Shown piece by piece: positions 38,968 to 47,480 of a stretch of DNA of 64,000 nt (within the stretch, counting starts at the first letter, position 1; each line of letters begins with the position of its first letter). The translations under genes and the position numbers were made by a program. Origin of the DNA: Gnetum montanum (lineage: Eukaryota; Streptophyta; Gnetopsida; Gnetales; Gnetaceae); NCBI GenBank assembly GCA_015680685.1, contig MNCI01004619.1, positions 49,461-113,460 on the forward strand. Reading direction: 5' to 3'. The notes under the pieces were generated by a model. The model ran no database searches. It worked only from the letters and a program-made list of their open reading frames with translations, and had not been told where the DNA came from.

Positions 38968-39831
38968 TGTAGGGGTTGTACCTCAATAGACCTTAATAGA
39001 ATCCAATCCACAACTTTCAAGTAGATATAGCTTATAAAACAAAAAAAATAAACACAATAAAATAGATAAAAATTATTTTTTATTAAGAAAACCTTCATAA
39101 TATAGAGAAATACATCAAAGATAAGAAGCCAAGCTTAACTCACAATCCTCAATTGCTCACAATGGAGCCTATGCTCAAAACAAGACACTTATAAGAGATT
39201 CTTTTAATCTCTCTCAAGTGCTCTCATTTTCCTCTCACTTAATTTTCTTGCATAAGCCCTTCTCACTCAAGATCTCTATCTATTTTGCTCTTAGTTAGGG
39301 TTAGGCATTAATAATTGTGAATTACATCAATATTTATACGAAATTGAAAGATAAGAAACCTAGAAACATTTCCTCAACTCAACTTGAGCTTCTTTAGATG
39401 TTTTTCAAGTTTTCTCACCTTCTTCTAGACTATTTCCATCTTGCTTTGGTTGTTTCTAAAATTGGAACATTTGTTTTTGGAAGTTTCCCTAGCCATACAA
39501 GTCATATCTAACGTTACCAAGATGTCTCCTATGAAAACCTAGCTCTCAACCAAGACATCCACAATTTTTCCAAGACATATATACTAGAAGACAAGACATC
39601 TCATTCACTTGCAAGATCTCTTACATAAGATGTCCCATGCATAGTTGAGACATCTTAGATTCTATTAAGATGTCTCACCCAAGACGTTAGTCTAAATATC
39701 AAGACATCCCAATCATTTCTAGGCTTAATCAAGACATCTTGTCGACTTCCAAGACATTTCTCTAGTGTCCAAAAGCCTAAAAAAACATACATGTAGGTTA
39801 GAACAAGCAAATTGAAAGAGATGTCCCTACA
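38968..39831 (-). repeat. LTR E, left copy (3' LTR of minus-strand Gypsy)
   Basis: 864 bp with inverted termini TGTAGG...CCTACA-like ends, aligned with 53306-54214. Shared blocks include ACCTCAATAGA, CAAGTAGATATAGCTTA, TCTTGCATAAG-like motifs, and many AGACATC / AAGATGTCT repeats, which make the second half a degenerate short-unit array. Paired with the right copy because orientation and length match; the interval between the two is filled with nested insertions. Confidence 0.7.
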
Positions 39832-40399
39832 CCAACTCTCCCATCCTTAGAAAATGTCATGCTTCATGATCTTTCACAAATTGGAAGACAACATGCCCCC
39901 ATGACTTAAGACCATCACAAAAATCATTACTCAATGCATTACAAACATGAGAATTAGTATCATTCAAGGTTTTGATTTTGAGATTTCTTTGCTCATGAGG
40001 GCTTGTCCTCATGCCCCACTATTGTTACATTTATACCATAAGGTAGAAAAACAATAACATAATGTAGAGTTCATAGCATAGCGCAATTTGCCCTATTCTG
40101 TTGAAGTATTAAAGGCCATTTCATAATGGTTATGTTGGCATTAACATAATGATGATGGAGGTTCAACTTCAAAATAGGTCTCAAGTTCAAATTTGATAAG
40201 GAATAAATATTGTATTCTAAGTATAAAAAATGGGCCATAACAATTTTGTGATATATATAGTACACTTGACAATGTTAATTTTATTCAGCCAATTTATGAG
40301 ATTAGAGGCCCACTTGGTGTCGGTGATATCTACTTGGTTAGAATCATGAAGATGTAATCAGTCAAGGCCAAATTATCCCAAATCATGAATTAGAAGAAA

Positions 40400-41741
40400 A
40401 AATATTTGGCCAAGTTGACATTTAGGCATTGAAAAGTTAGGAAACATATTGGTGAAGATCAAAATAGGATGAATATAGTTTGTCCCATTTATGAAATGAA
40501 GAAAACTGAGTTTACCCTAATTTTAGTGCCAGGTGTATGAGTAGGAAATTAGTGACTTTATGTCTTAAAAAATCAATGTAAAGAAAAGAATGTTTTGACC
40601 AAGTTTTCAAATTGGGAAAAAGTTAATTTTCATCAATTCAAATAAATGAAGACACATTACTTACAACAATTAACATAAGTCAAACTTGGGCCATAATATA
40701 TGTGATGTATTCCAAGCTTTGGTACTAGCATGTGACTTATCTATTGTGGAAATCAAGATGGGTGAAATGGCAAATGAACTTATATAGAAATGCAATAGAA
40801 CCAACTTTCCCCATTTCAGCAGTTCTCAAAAGGAAAAATTCAAATGAAGATTGGTCAAGGGCATAGTGCATAAAGTGTAAACTATGAAATGGGTAAATTG
40901 GCCATTCTCCAAATTGCAAAATGGAAAAAAACTCATTTGGCCCATTTCACTATTTGACCAAATTACATTTTCCCCATAAAAAGGATGAAAATATTTTTAC
41001 TACATATGATTTAAGATGAAAAAACTTCATTTCTTTTCATTTTTTCAAAATGGAAAAAGTCCAGTTTACTTTAGTACAAGTGCCATATAATACACCCTTT
41101 AAAAACCTATGAATTTATGGCCCAAAAAATGAAATGGAAAAATAGTCCAATTTTTCCATCTTTCAAATGGGATAAAATTCATTTGTCCCATTTCATTACT
41201 TAGCCAATTTGTACTTTTTCCATTTAAAAAGACATTGGTTACATGAATTTTAAAATGGGTAAAATGGTTACAAAGAAACTATTTAAAATGGAATAAAACT
41301 CATTTATCCCATTTCACTATTCAAATAATTTACTATTTTCACATTTTAAAGAAGCAACATTTACCACTTTCTAAATTAAGGGTCAGCCATGTGTTAACTT
41401 CATCAATTCAACCATATTTATTAATTGTGTTTATTTTCTAGGATATAGACACTTTAAAGTCAAAGCGGGACAACTACCAATTTTCCAAGTTACTAATGGA
41501 ATCAATCAAAATCTTCTCATTTCAAGGACTTGATAAATGTTTTCAACAAGTTTCCATTTAAAAGCAAGAACTCAAGTCAAAATACAATAATGGATTCTAG
41601 AATTAGCTCCCATAGTCCAAATAAAGATGATTTCTCAAAAAAATAAAATGGAAAAAATGACCATTGCCCTACTTCTTAAATTGAGTAAAATCATTCGTTT
41701 TCCATTTCATCAAATGACCCAAAGTGGCGAAAATACGATAC
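40400..41741. repeat. Degenerate tandem repeat, period about 120 bp (left part)
   Basis: A motif of the form AAATGG(A/G)(A/T)AAAACTCATTT followed by CCCATTTCACTATTTGACC recurs at about 40917, 41046, 41165 and 41286, with weaker copies near 40495, 40611 and 41650. Spacings are 116-129 bases. Each unit has self-complementary AAATGG / CCATTT parts. The same motifs resume right of the viral insertion at 47481-47760, so the virus sits inside this array. Confidence 0.6.
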
Positions 41742-41760
41742 CATTTTACAGAGGCACACT
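41742..41760 (-). repeat. 19-bp fragment of viral terminal repeat at left boundary
   Basis: cattttacagaggcacact, identical to 43714-43732 and 47424-47442. Together with the copy at 43714 it brackets the inverted movement-protein block as a direct repeat. Host repeat DNA ends here. Confidence 0.8.
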
Positions 41761-42345
41761 AAAATTTGTATTTGCTAGCTAAGACTTTATTTGAATTTAA
41801 AGAAGATAGTAAGAAGAAGCGTACCTTAGGTCATTTATATTGGCAAACTATTGCTAGGCCTATAGAAGAACGTTTAGAAATCTTGTCAAAATATTATTGG
41901 ACTATGGGTTCTATGTATGTTTCTACTCCTAATCTAGCTGAAAAACGTACTACCATCATACCCAAGAAAAGTCCATCTTGTCCTGATTTTGGTTCAGAAT
42001 TATTTGGAACTCTGTTAAGTTCTAAATCATGTCCGTCAAGTCCAACGACACCAAATAGCCCGACCGATCCCTCTGCTCAAGTCACCTTTTCATTAGAACC
42101 ATTATCATCTGATGAAGCTTCAAGCTCTCTTCCATATCTCGTCACCTCCCATGATAAATACGGCCGAGCATATATTTATCCTCCAACTCCAATAGCGGAT
42201 CTATATGAAGATGAAGGAGAAAATCCTTTTGAAAAAGAAGATCAAGCACTATTAGGCGAAATTGTTGCAGGAAAAAGATTAATTGCTGATGAAAACTCTG
42301 CTGCTGTATTCGATCAAGCTACAGAAGAACGTGAAGATGCCGCAG
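41761..42345 (+). repeat. 585-bp shared viral block, plus-strand arm
   Basis: Inverted copy of 46105-46689; equal length with no gaps, and every stretch I compared was identical, as are all 193 encoded residues. It codes for the shared N-terminal region: a LAKTLFEF start, a Ser/Pro-rich linker, and an acidic DLYEDEGENPFEKED segment. It ends at GCCGCAG, after which the two units diverge. Confidence 0.9.
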
Positions 42346-43710
42346 CACAGCAAAACGTGCGTCTTCAGATCTTTCAAATGTTACAAGAAGTAGCCAATGA
42401 AGATAGAGATCTAGATAATTGGGAAGCAGATTGGGAAGCAATGCCCGAAATGGATGACTCTGATAACTCTGATGAAGATGAAGTAATACTTGGTCCCAGG
42501 ATCAACATGCTCAGCTCTAGGTCACATTCAGTCACGTTAGACAATAAGGGCAAAGGTAAAGAAGGTGAAATCTCTGAAGAACAAAAGGCAATTTTACCAT
42601 TCTCTGAAGCATTGTTAAAGGCAAAATCATTTATGGCGGGAGGAGTACACAAAGACATCAAGTTTCCAGAAATCCCGAAAGATGCAATTTACAATTTTGC
42701 TAATATCTTTTCAGCACGGATGGCAACCTCAATCAAACAATCAGAAGCAATTCTGGATGTCAAAGGAAAAGGTATTCGTCCAATCCTGTTACCTTTATTT
42801 ACTGAAGAAGAGGTAGATAAGTGGAAGTCTCAAAGTCATGCTTATGTACATCTCGGACAAATTGATATTATAGTAAGTCCCAAATTTAATTATGAGATAG
42901 GCGCAGAATATGTTGTTACATTATTAGATAGTCGAGTTATCGGCAATGGTGTTAGTCAAGATAATGATGTAGCATGGGAAACAGCAAAGATCTGTCAGTT
43001 TCAAGGAACGTTAGATGCAGACGCATTATGTACGGTGCAGCCTAATTATCAGTTGTCTCTTGAAGATGATTTCATTACCAATGCCTTGTTGCTTTGTATT
43101 GAAATCCATGGTGTAGATTTGCTCCCAGGTTCATTTTATGCAGCTGTTGCGGTCCGAGGTACTTACCAGCTGTCCAACACAATTTTAATGAATCACAAGT
43201 TAAAATGGGGAGTGCAGTTTCCAAAGGGGAGTCAACATTTGAAGGCTTGCGGAAAATCTATCGCAACACCAAATTATGTGCAAAGCTTTCCTAGAATCCA
43301 GAATTTAATTCAAGCTCAAGAGTTCAAGACTATAGAAAAGGCAAAAAGAAGATGGAGTCAGTATCCTATTCAACAGTTTGGCAGGCAGGCAACTATCACT
43401 TTAGAAGCATTACCTCCAGTATTGCCTACACAAAAGTTTGAAGAAACTTCATCACCAAGCTATGACACAAGAGCTGCCATACTCATGTTTCAAAATCCAT
43501 CCTATCGTCAAATCGGTTCAAGAAGGTTGTTGCAAGGAGGACAATGGCCCCCTAAAGGAGCGTATGCTACTACGGCGTCTGAAGCAAACCCACCTACAAC
43601 AAGAGCAGACTGTAGTTATCTTTTAGAGCATACGGCAACCAGTACCACCGAACAAGGAGAAAATACCAGGCAACTCAATTATTTATGTCATTGGACATCT
43701 TATGCTTCAC

Positions 43711-43770
43711 AACACATTTTACAGAGGCACACTATACTCTTGCTCTCTCTATCTCTATCTTTTTCTCTTA
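43711..43770 (-). repeat. Viral terminal repeat R, 3' copy
   Basis: 60 bases identical to 47421-47480 in the same orientation; bases on both sides differ. It lies just downstream (minus-strand sense) of the TATA box at 43785-43792, as expected of the terminal redundancy of a pregenomic RNA. The movement-protein block is joined directly to its end at 43710. Confidence 0.85.
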
Positions 43771-43784
43771 CAAACTATGCCCTG

Positions 43785-43792
43785 TATTTATA
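43785..43792 (-). promoter_or_regulatory. Viral promoter TATA box
   Basis: Minus-strand TATAAATA within CTATAAATAC. The start of the repeated R region lies 22-23 bases downstream, near the expected transcription start, so R can be read as the RNA's terminal redundancy. Confidence 0.75.
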
Positions 43793-43806
43793 GAAGACAG
43801 AGGGCT

Positions 43807-43895
43807 AAACAACTTGGCGTGCAAGCCAAACAAACAACCAAACAAACAAACAACTTGGCGTGCAAGCCAAACTATCAAGGCGTACAAGCCACGCC
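43807..43895 (-). promoter_or_regulatory. Tandem repeats upstream of viral TATA box
   Basis: A 25-base unit stands at 43807-43831 and again, identical, at 43848-43872. A diverged third copy (GGCGTACAAGCC) at 43878-43895 touches the polyprotein stop codon. Each unit contains TTGGCGTGCAAGCCAA, able to form a 5-bp stem. An (AAAC)n spacer separates the first two. Position 15-100 bases upstream of TATA suggests promoter-proximal enhancer elements; that function is inference. Confidence 0.6.
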
Positions 43896-44593
43896 TAAAT
43901 GGCTTTTAGAATCGCACGATGAACCGAGCAGATCTTGCCACATGCTTTCTTGCAGTCGAAGCAGTCTTTGATGAGCTTTGAAAGCTCGGTAAGAATCCCG
44001 GCTGGCGTTGATGTGACGTCTTCGTTATCTGGCAGCTGAAGTTGCTTGGGTACTACGTTCTCGTTGGCGTACCAGGTAAGTTCTTGGAAAAAGTTGATGC
44101 GCTGGAAATGTGTGCAGAGCTTTTCCTCCCATTGCGTAGATTCCACGGTTTCATTCAAGAAACTTTGGGATTGATCATTGGCGAACAATGGACGACGGAT
44201 AAGGATGAGGTTGTCCAAAGTGGAAGTGGCTTGCAGATGTCGGAGCAACTTTGCTTCGAGCCTACTCCATCGTAGATTGTTGATTACACAATCAAAACGT
44301 CCCGCCATGTTGATGAAGAAATCCAACGTTGGATACTGCTTGGATTGACTTAATGACGATTCCTGTGGAAAGAGATTAGTAACTGATCTTACCCATCGAA
44401 CACGATCTTCGAGCGTTGCAACTGGCCAAAGCTTCCATTCTTCATTATCCTGTAAGGGATTCATTGAACCGTTGCTAGATTCGGCGTGAAACATCTTTAT
44501 TTGAGGCTTTAATTCTCGTGTCAAGGCATCTGGGAGACTATTTGTAATACCTGGAATGTGTTCAATAGAAAACTTATACTGAGCTAAGAGAAA

Positions 44594-44596
44594 TTA
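44594..44596 (-). other. In-frame stop codon interrupting the viral polyprotein
   Basis: TAA on the minus strand inside the RNase H C-terminal region. The reading frame continues unchanged on the other side (44593 to 43895). It is the only in-frame stop seen across about 3.1 kb of polyprotein frame. Confidence 0.9.
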
Positions 44597-46104
44597 CCAC
44601 CATGCAAACCTTTGAAGTTTCGGAGAAGGACTAATTCTTCTTTTTAAAAGAGTTGCTAGGTTAGAAGAATCTGTTCTGAGAATGAACGGTTCAGAGATAA
44701 GATGAATGTGAAATTTTTCTAAACCGCGAATTGCTGCTAAGATCTCCTTTTCTGCAGGCCAATAGTTAAGCTCATTCTTTTGAAATATTCCGGACGCATA
44801 TGCACAAACTTGTTCTGATTCTCGGTGATTGCTTGATTGGAGAAGCACTGCGGCCCATGCATCATAACTGGCATCGGTGTTGAGGATGAATGGTCCTTTA
44901 CCAATTGGTTGGAGAGGTGGTAGCCTTTGACATTCTTCTTTGAGTAGCTGCACCTGTTTAGTAGCTTTCTTGCTCCAAATAAATGGCTGCTGATTTTTGC
45001 ACCAACGAATTTCTTTCGTTTTGTCAGACAACTTATCAATATGCCGAGAGACATAATTGATACATCCTAAGAACCTTAGACATTGCTCTTTGTTGATTAG
45101 CTGATCTGGAAACTTATCAATTTTGGCTAAGACATGCGGTTGCATGTGAATCTTTCCTTCTTGAATAGTTACGCCAAGAAACTCGATTGCAGATTTACCA
45201 ATTTGAAATTTCTTCGGATCGGCTGAGAGACCAATACCATGCTGAAGACATAATGCTGCAAACTTTTGTAAATGAATGACATGTTCTGGCAAGGTATCAG
45301 AAAAGACTACAAAATCATCAATATAATTAGCCACAAAATTAGATACAGGCTTAAAAATACTATCCATTCTTCGTTGAAATTGTGCTGGAGCATTCTTGAG
45401 TCCAAAGGGCATAACTGTCCATTCGAACAAACCTTGAGGTGTGGAAAACGCTGTTTTATGGATATCTTCTGCAGTGATTCGGATTTGATGATAACCACTT
45501 TTACAATCAAACTTACTAAACACCTTCTTTGCTGCAACTTCCTGGATAAGCAATTCTTTGTTGGGTAACGGCCATTTTATATCAATCGTTACTGCATTCA
45601 ATGGAATATAATTGATAACCATTCTTGCTTTACCTCGTGCAATCTCTGCATGATTTCTGACAATGAAACTAGAGCATGCATAATTAGACTGAGATTTCTG
45701 AATCAGGCCTTTTGCTAAAAATTCTGCAATTTGACTTTCCATTTCTGCTACATCTTGTTGATTGAGTACTATCACCTTAGATTGTACTGGAATATTATGA
45801 ACAGTTGGGATATGTGCTTCTGGACTGTCTCGATCCCAGAATTGTAATGGATGCTCACAACAACATTTCTTTAAATCATCAAAACAGTCACTAAGTATCC
45901 GCTGATTAGGATCTGTTAAATTTATTTGTGCTCTTTTCATCTGCTGAATCCTATTATACTTCTTTCTCGCTATGTCTTCTAATTCTATTTGAGACAAAAC
46001 CTCTTTTAATGATGGATTGAAGTTGTTGAAGGTAGCTCTAATCTGTGGATGTTTGTTTTTCCATAATGTTAACGGAATCCTTGTAACAATAATTTTTGAC
46101 TGAT

Positions 46105-46689
46105 CTGCGGCATCTTCACGTTCTTCTGTAGCTTGATCGAATACAGCAGCAGAGTTTTCATCAGCAATTAATCTTTTTCCTGCAACAATTTCGCCTAATA
46201 GTGCTTGATCTTCTTTTTCAAAAGGATTTTCTCCTTCATCTTCATATAGATCCGCTATTGGAGTTGGAGGATAAATATATGCTCGGCCGTATTTATCATG
46301 GGAGGTGACGAGATATGGAAGAGAGCTTGAAGCTTCATCAGATGATAATGGTTCTAATGAAAAGGTGACTTGAGCAGAGGGATCGGTCGGGCTATTTGGT
46401 GTCGTTGGACTTGACGGACATGATTTAGAACTTAACAGAGTTCCAAATAATTCTGAACCAAAATCAGGACAAGATGGACTTTTCTTGGGTATGATGGTAG
46501 TACGTTTTTCAGCTAGATTAGGAGTAGAAACATACATAGAACCCATAGTCCAATAATATTTTGACAAGATTTCTAAACGTTCTTCTATAGGCCTAGCAAT
46601 AGTTTGCCAATATAAATGACCTAAGGTACGCTTCTTCTTACTATCTTCTTTAAATTCAAATAAAGTCTTAGCTAGCAAATACAAATTTT
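46105..46689 (-). repeat. 585-bp shared viral block, minus-strand arm
   Basis: Reverse-complement partner of 41761-42345. On this side it is continuous with upstream polyprotein (to ATG 46990) and downstream with the RT linker at 46104, reading frame unbroken. The arms are separated by about 3.76 kb. Confidence 0.9.
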
Positions 46690-46868
46690 CAGACTCCATT
46701 CTTTCTTGTCTCCATTCGGGAGTTTCCCAAAAATCATTTGGATTTACAGACCATTCTGGCCAAACAGGGTCAGGAGTAAACTTAACTGATTTGGATGCTA
46801 GACAAAGAGTTGTATCTGGATCTGAATTCTGACTTGATTCTGCCTCATCTTTTGCCGGACTTCTATAG

Positions 46869-46880
46869 GCTCTGATACCA
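46869..46880 (-). other. Viral primer-binding site (initiator tRNA-Met), inside the coding frame
   Basis: Minus-strand TGGTATCAGAGC, a perfect match to the plant tRNA-iMet-complementary site used by Caulimoviridae and many retroelements. It lies about 600 bases from the R 5' end and about 110 bases inside the polyprotein frame, encoding Asn-Gly-Ile-Arg-Ala. Confidence 0.9.
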
Positions 46881-46990
46881 TTTTGGGCGTCTCTCAGGGC
46901 CTTGCCTTCGCGCTCAAGCTTTGCATGAAACGAACGTGGATCATCGAACGGTACGACCAGTTTTCCCCATCTCTTTTCATCATTCGCCAT

Positions 46991-47420
46991 GATTTGCTGC
47001 CTCGCACAGCGTCCACACGACTCAACCTTCACGCGCACCCCTGGCGCTTCTACGGGAGTTTTTAGGACAAAGGAGTTCCTTCGAACCACGGCTTACAACG
47101 TTCAGAGAAAACGGAAACCTGCTGAATCGCAAGATGCTCAGCAATCGTACACACCAAACTAAGAGACAAGGGAAGGGCTTGCTCAACGCACTAACCAGAA
47201 ACTGATGAGCGAATAGAGGGCTAAGAAAAGCAGCGTAAGAAACAGGAGAATGAGTAGACAGAATAATATGGAATGCGGGTCTAGCCAGAAAACATTCATC
47301 GCAGCATTTGCCAGAGTACTAAGATGATTGCTCGGATAAGGAGAAACAAAACACTTGACAGTAGAATGGAGGCGTATATCAAAACAGCAAGCAAGCCACT
47401 AAACTTTATTAAACAAGAGA
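46991..47420 (-). promoter_or_regulatory. Viral RNA leader with poly(A) signal
   Basis: A 430-base leader between R and the polyprotein ATG; with R, 490 bases in all. It is pyrimidine-rich in coding sense. AATAAA occurs at 47410-47405, just after R, where pararetroviruses place the signal that is skipped at the 5' end and used at the 3' end. The 3' copy of R stops before this point. ATGs occur only in the two small ORFs below. Confidence 0.65.
47183..47299 (-). CDS. Leader small ORF 2, hydrophobic, 38 residues
   Basis: Starts at ATG 47299-47297, overlapping the stop of small ORF 1 as ATGA, and ends at TGA 47185-47183. After MNVFWLDPHS it is almost wholly hydrophobic (ILFCLLILLFLTLLFLAL) and could span a membrane once. 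The ATGA overlap is the arrangement used for termination-coupled reinitiation. No family recognised. The pyrimidine-rich leader alone would give Leu/Phe-rich codons, so expression is unproven. Confidence 0.4.
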   Translation of the reverse strand: MNVFWLDPHSILFCLLILLFLTLLFLALYSLISFWLVR

Positions 47421-47427
47421 AACACAT
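47296..47427 (-). CDS. Leader small ORF 1, hydrophobic, 43 residues
   Basis: First ATG of the inferred pregenomic RNA (47427-47425, inside R, about 53 bases from its start), ending at TGA 47298-47296. It begins MCFSCLIKFSGLL, continues with a long hydrophobic run and ends LWQMLR, so one membrane segment is possible. Caulimovirid leaders normally hold short ORFs that govern ribosome movement, so this could be a regulatory uORF, a small membrane protein, or both. Confidence 0.4.
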   Translation of the reverse strand: MCFSCLIKFSGLLAVLIYASILLSSVLFLLIRAIILVLWQMLR

Positions 47428-47480
47428 TTTACAGAGGCACACTATACTCTTGCTCTCTCTATCTCTATCTTTTTCTCTTA
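47421..47480 (-). repeat. Viral terminal repeat R, 5' copy, at the right insertion boundary
   Basis: 60 bases identical to 43711-43770. Host repeat DNA begins immediately at 47481. The insertion thus starts where the viral RNA would start, not at the primer-binding site where viral DNA is nicked. Confidence 0.85.

Larger units (their letters stand above)
41766..43793 (+). pseudogene. Viral movement protein (30K superfamily) frame, 5' truncated
   Basis: An open frame of 675 codons with no internal stop. It starts at a TTG directly after a stop codon, so the true start is missing; the first in-frame ATG is codon 47 (41904). Residues 1-193 are shared with the RT polyprotein. About 194-240 form an acidic Asp/Glu stretch. 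The 30K movement domain spans about 299-480, with FPEIPKDAIYNF, LPLF, HLGQIDIIVSP and LLDSRVIGNGV (the conserved LxD), a Gly at HGVDLLPG, and KWGVQFPKG. The family forms cell-to-cell tubules at plasmodesmata. About 500-648 is Pro/Thr-rich. From residue 649 the frame runs into the terminal repeat in antisense, so the native C terminus is also lost. No capsid zinc finger. Confidence 0.85.
43895..46990 (-). pseudogene. Viral polyprotein: shared N-terminal region, reverse transcriptase, RNase H, unknown tail
   Basis: Start chosen at ATG 46990-46988, the first in-frame ATG, with A at -3 and G at +4; the open frame extends 33 codons upstream without ATG. Counting from this start: 1-100 novel with the primer-binding site; 101-295 shared block; 296-410 linker with CCCEHPLQFW; RT about 410-610 with FDCKSGYHQI and YIDDF (about 556-560; genomic 45325-45311); RNase H about 697-798 with TDASYDAW, EKEILAAI and RTDSSN. 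An in-frame stop at 44594-44596 falls just before the HIPG end block of RNase H, which continues in the same frame (44593-44530). The frame then runs to TAG at 43895: a tail of about 205 residues of unknown role ending in a Cys-rich CFDCKKACGKIC cluster. No protease or capsid domain. This copy is interrupted once and otherwise well preserved. Confidence 0.9.
41742..47480. mobile_element. Endogenous pararetrovirus insertion (Caulimoviridae), two inverted units
   Basis: A 5.7-kb block with visibly higher GC and CpG than its flanks, and two long, nearly open frames on opposite strands. The minus-strand unit (47480 to 43711) has 60-bp terminal repeats, leader, primer-binding site, RT and RNase H, and a promoter. 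The plus-strand unit (41761-43710) has a movement protein. They share a 585-bp coding block. The RT blocks FDCKSGYHQI, MPFGLKNAPAQFQRRMD and YIDDF are those of Caulimoviridae. No coat-protein CCHC or protease DTG/DSG motif is seen. Both flanks are the ~120-bp host repeat. Genus unknown; no sequence of a living virus is implied. Confidence 0.9.

Noticed and set aside
41766-41768. Start codon of the movement-protein frame
   Set aside because: It is TTG, directly after an in-frame stop and 5 bases after the junction with the R fragment; in the other unit this codon is an internal Leu. The frame is 5' truncated and the start is not genuine.
43807-43872. CRISPR-like direct repeats
   Set aside because: Only two to three units with simple-sequence spacers in a viral promoter of a plant genome.
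44042-44275. Plus-strand ORF of 77 codons within the viral block
   Set aside because: Antisense shadow of the polyprotein tail; no domain.
45272-45568. Plus-strand ORF of 98 codons opposite the RT
   Set aside because: Antisense of the conserved RT core, open only because the RT frame is conserved.
42345-46104. Splicing as the cause of the MP/RT divergence
   Set aside because: The divergence point GCCGCAG is not followed by GT in the MP unit and no matching acceptor arrangement was found, so retroposition of a spliced viral RNA is not supported.
47087-47089. Upstream start of the viral polyprotein
   Set aside because: The codon is GTG and no ATG precedes 46990 in this frame; the ATG at 46990 has a good context and is preferred.
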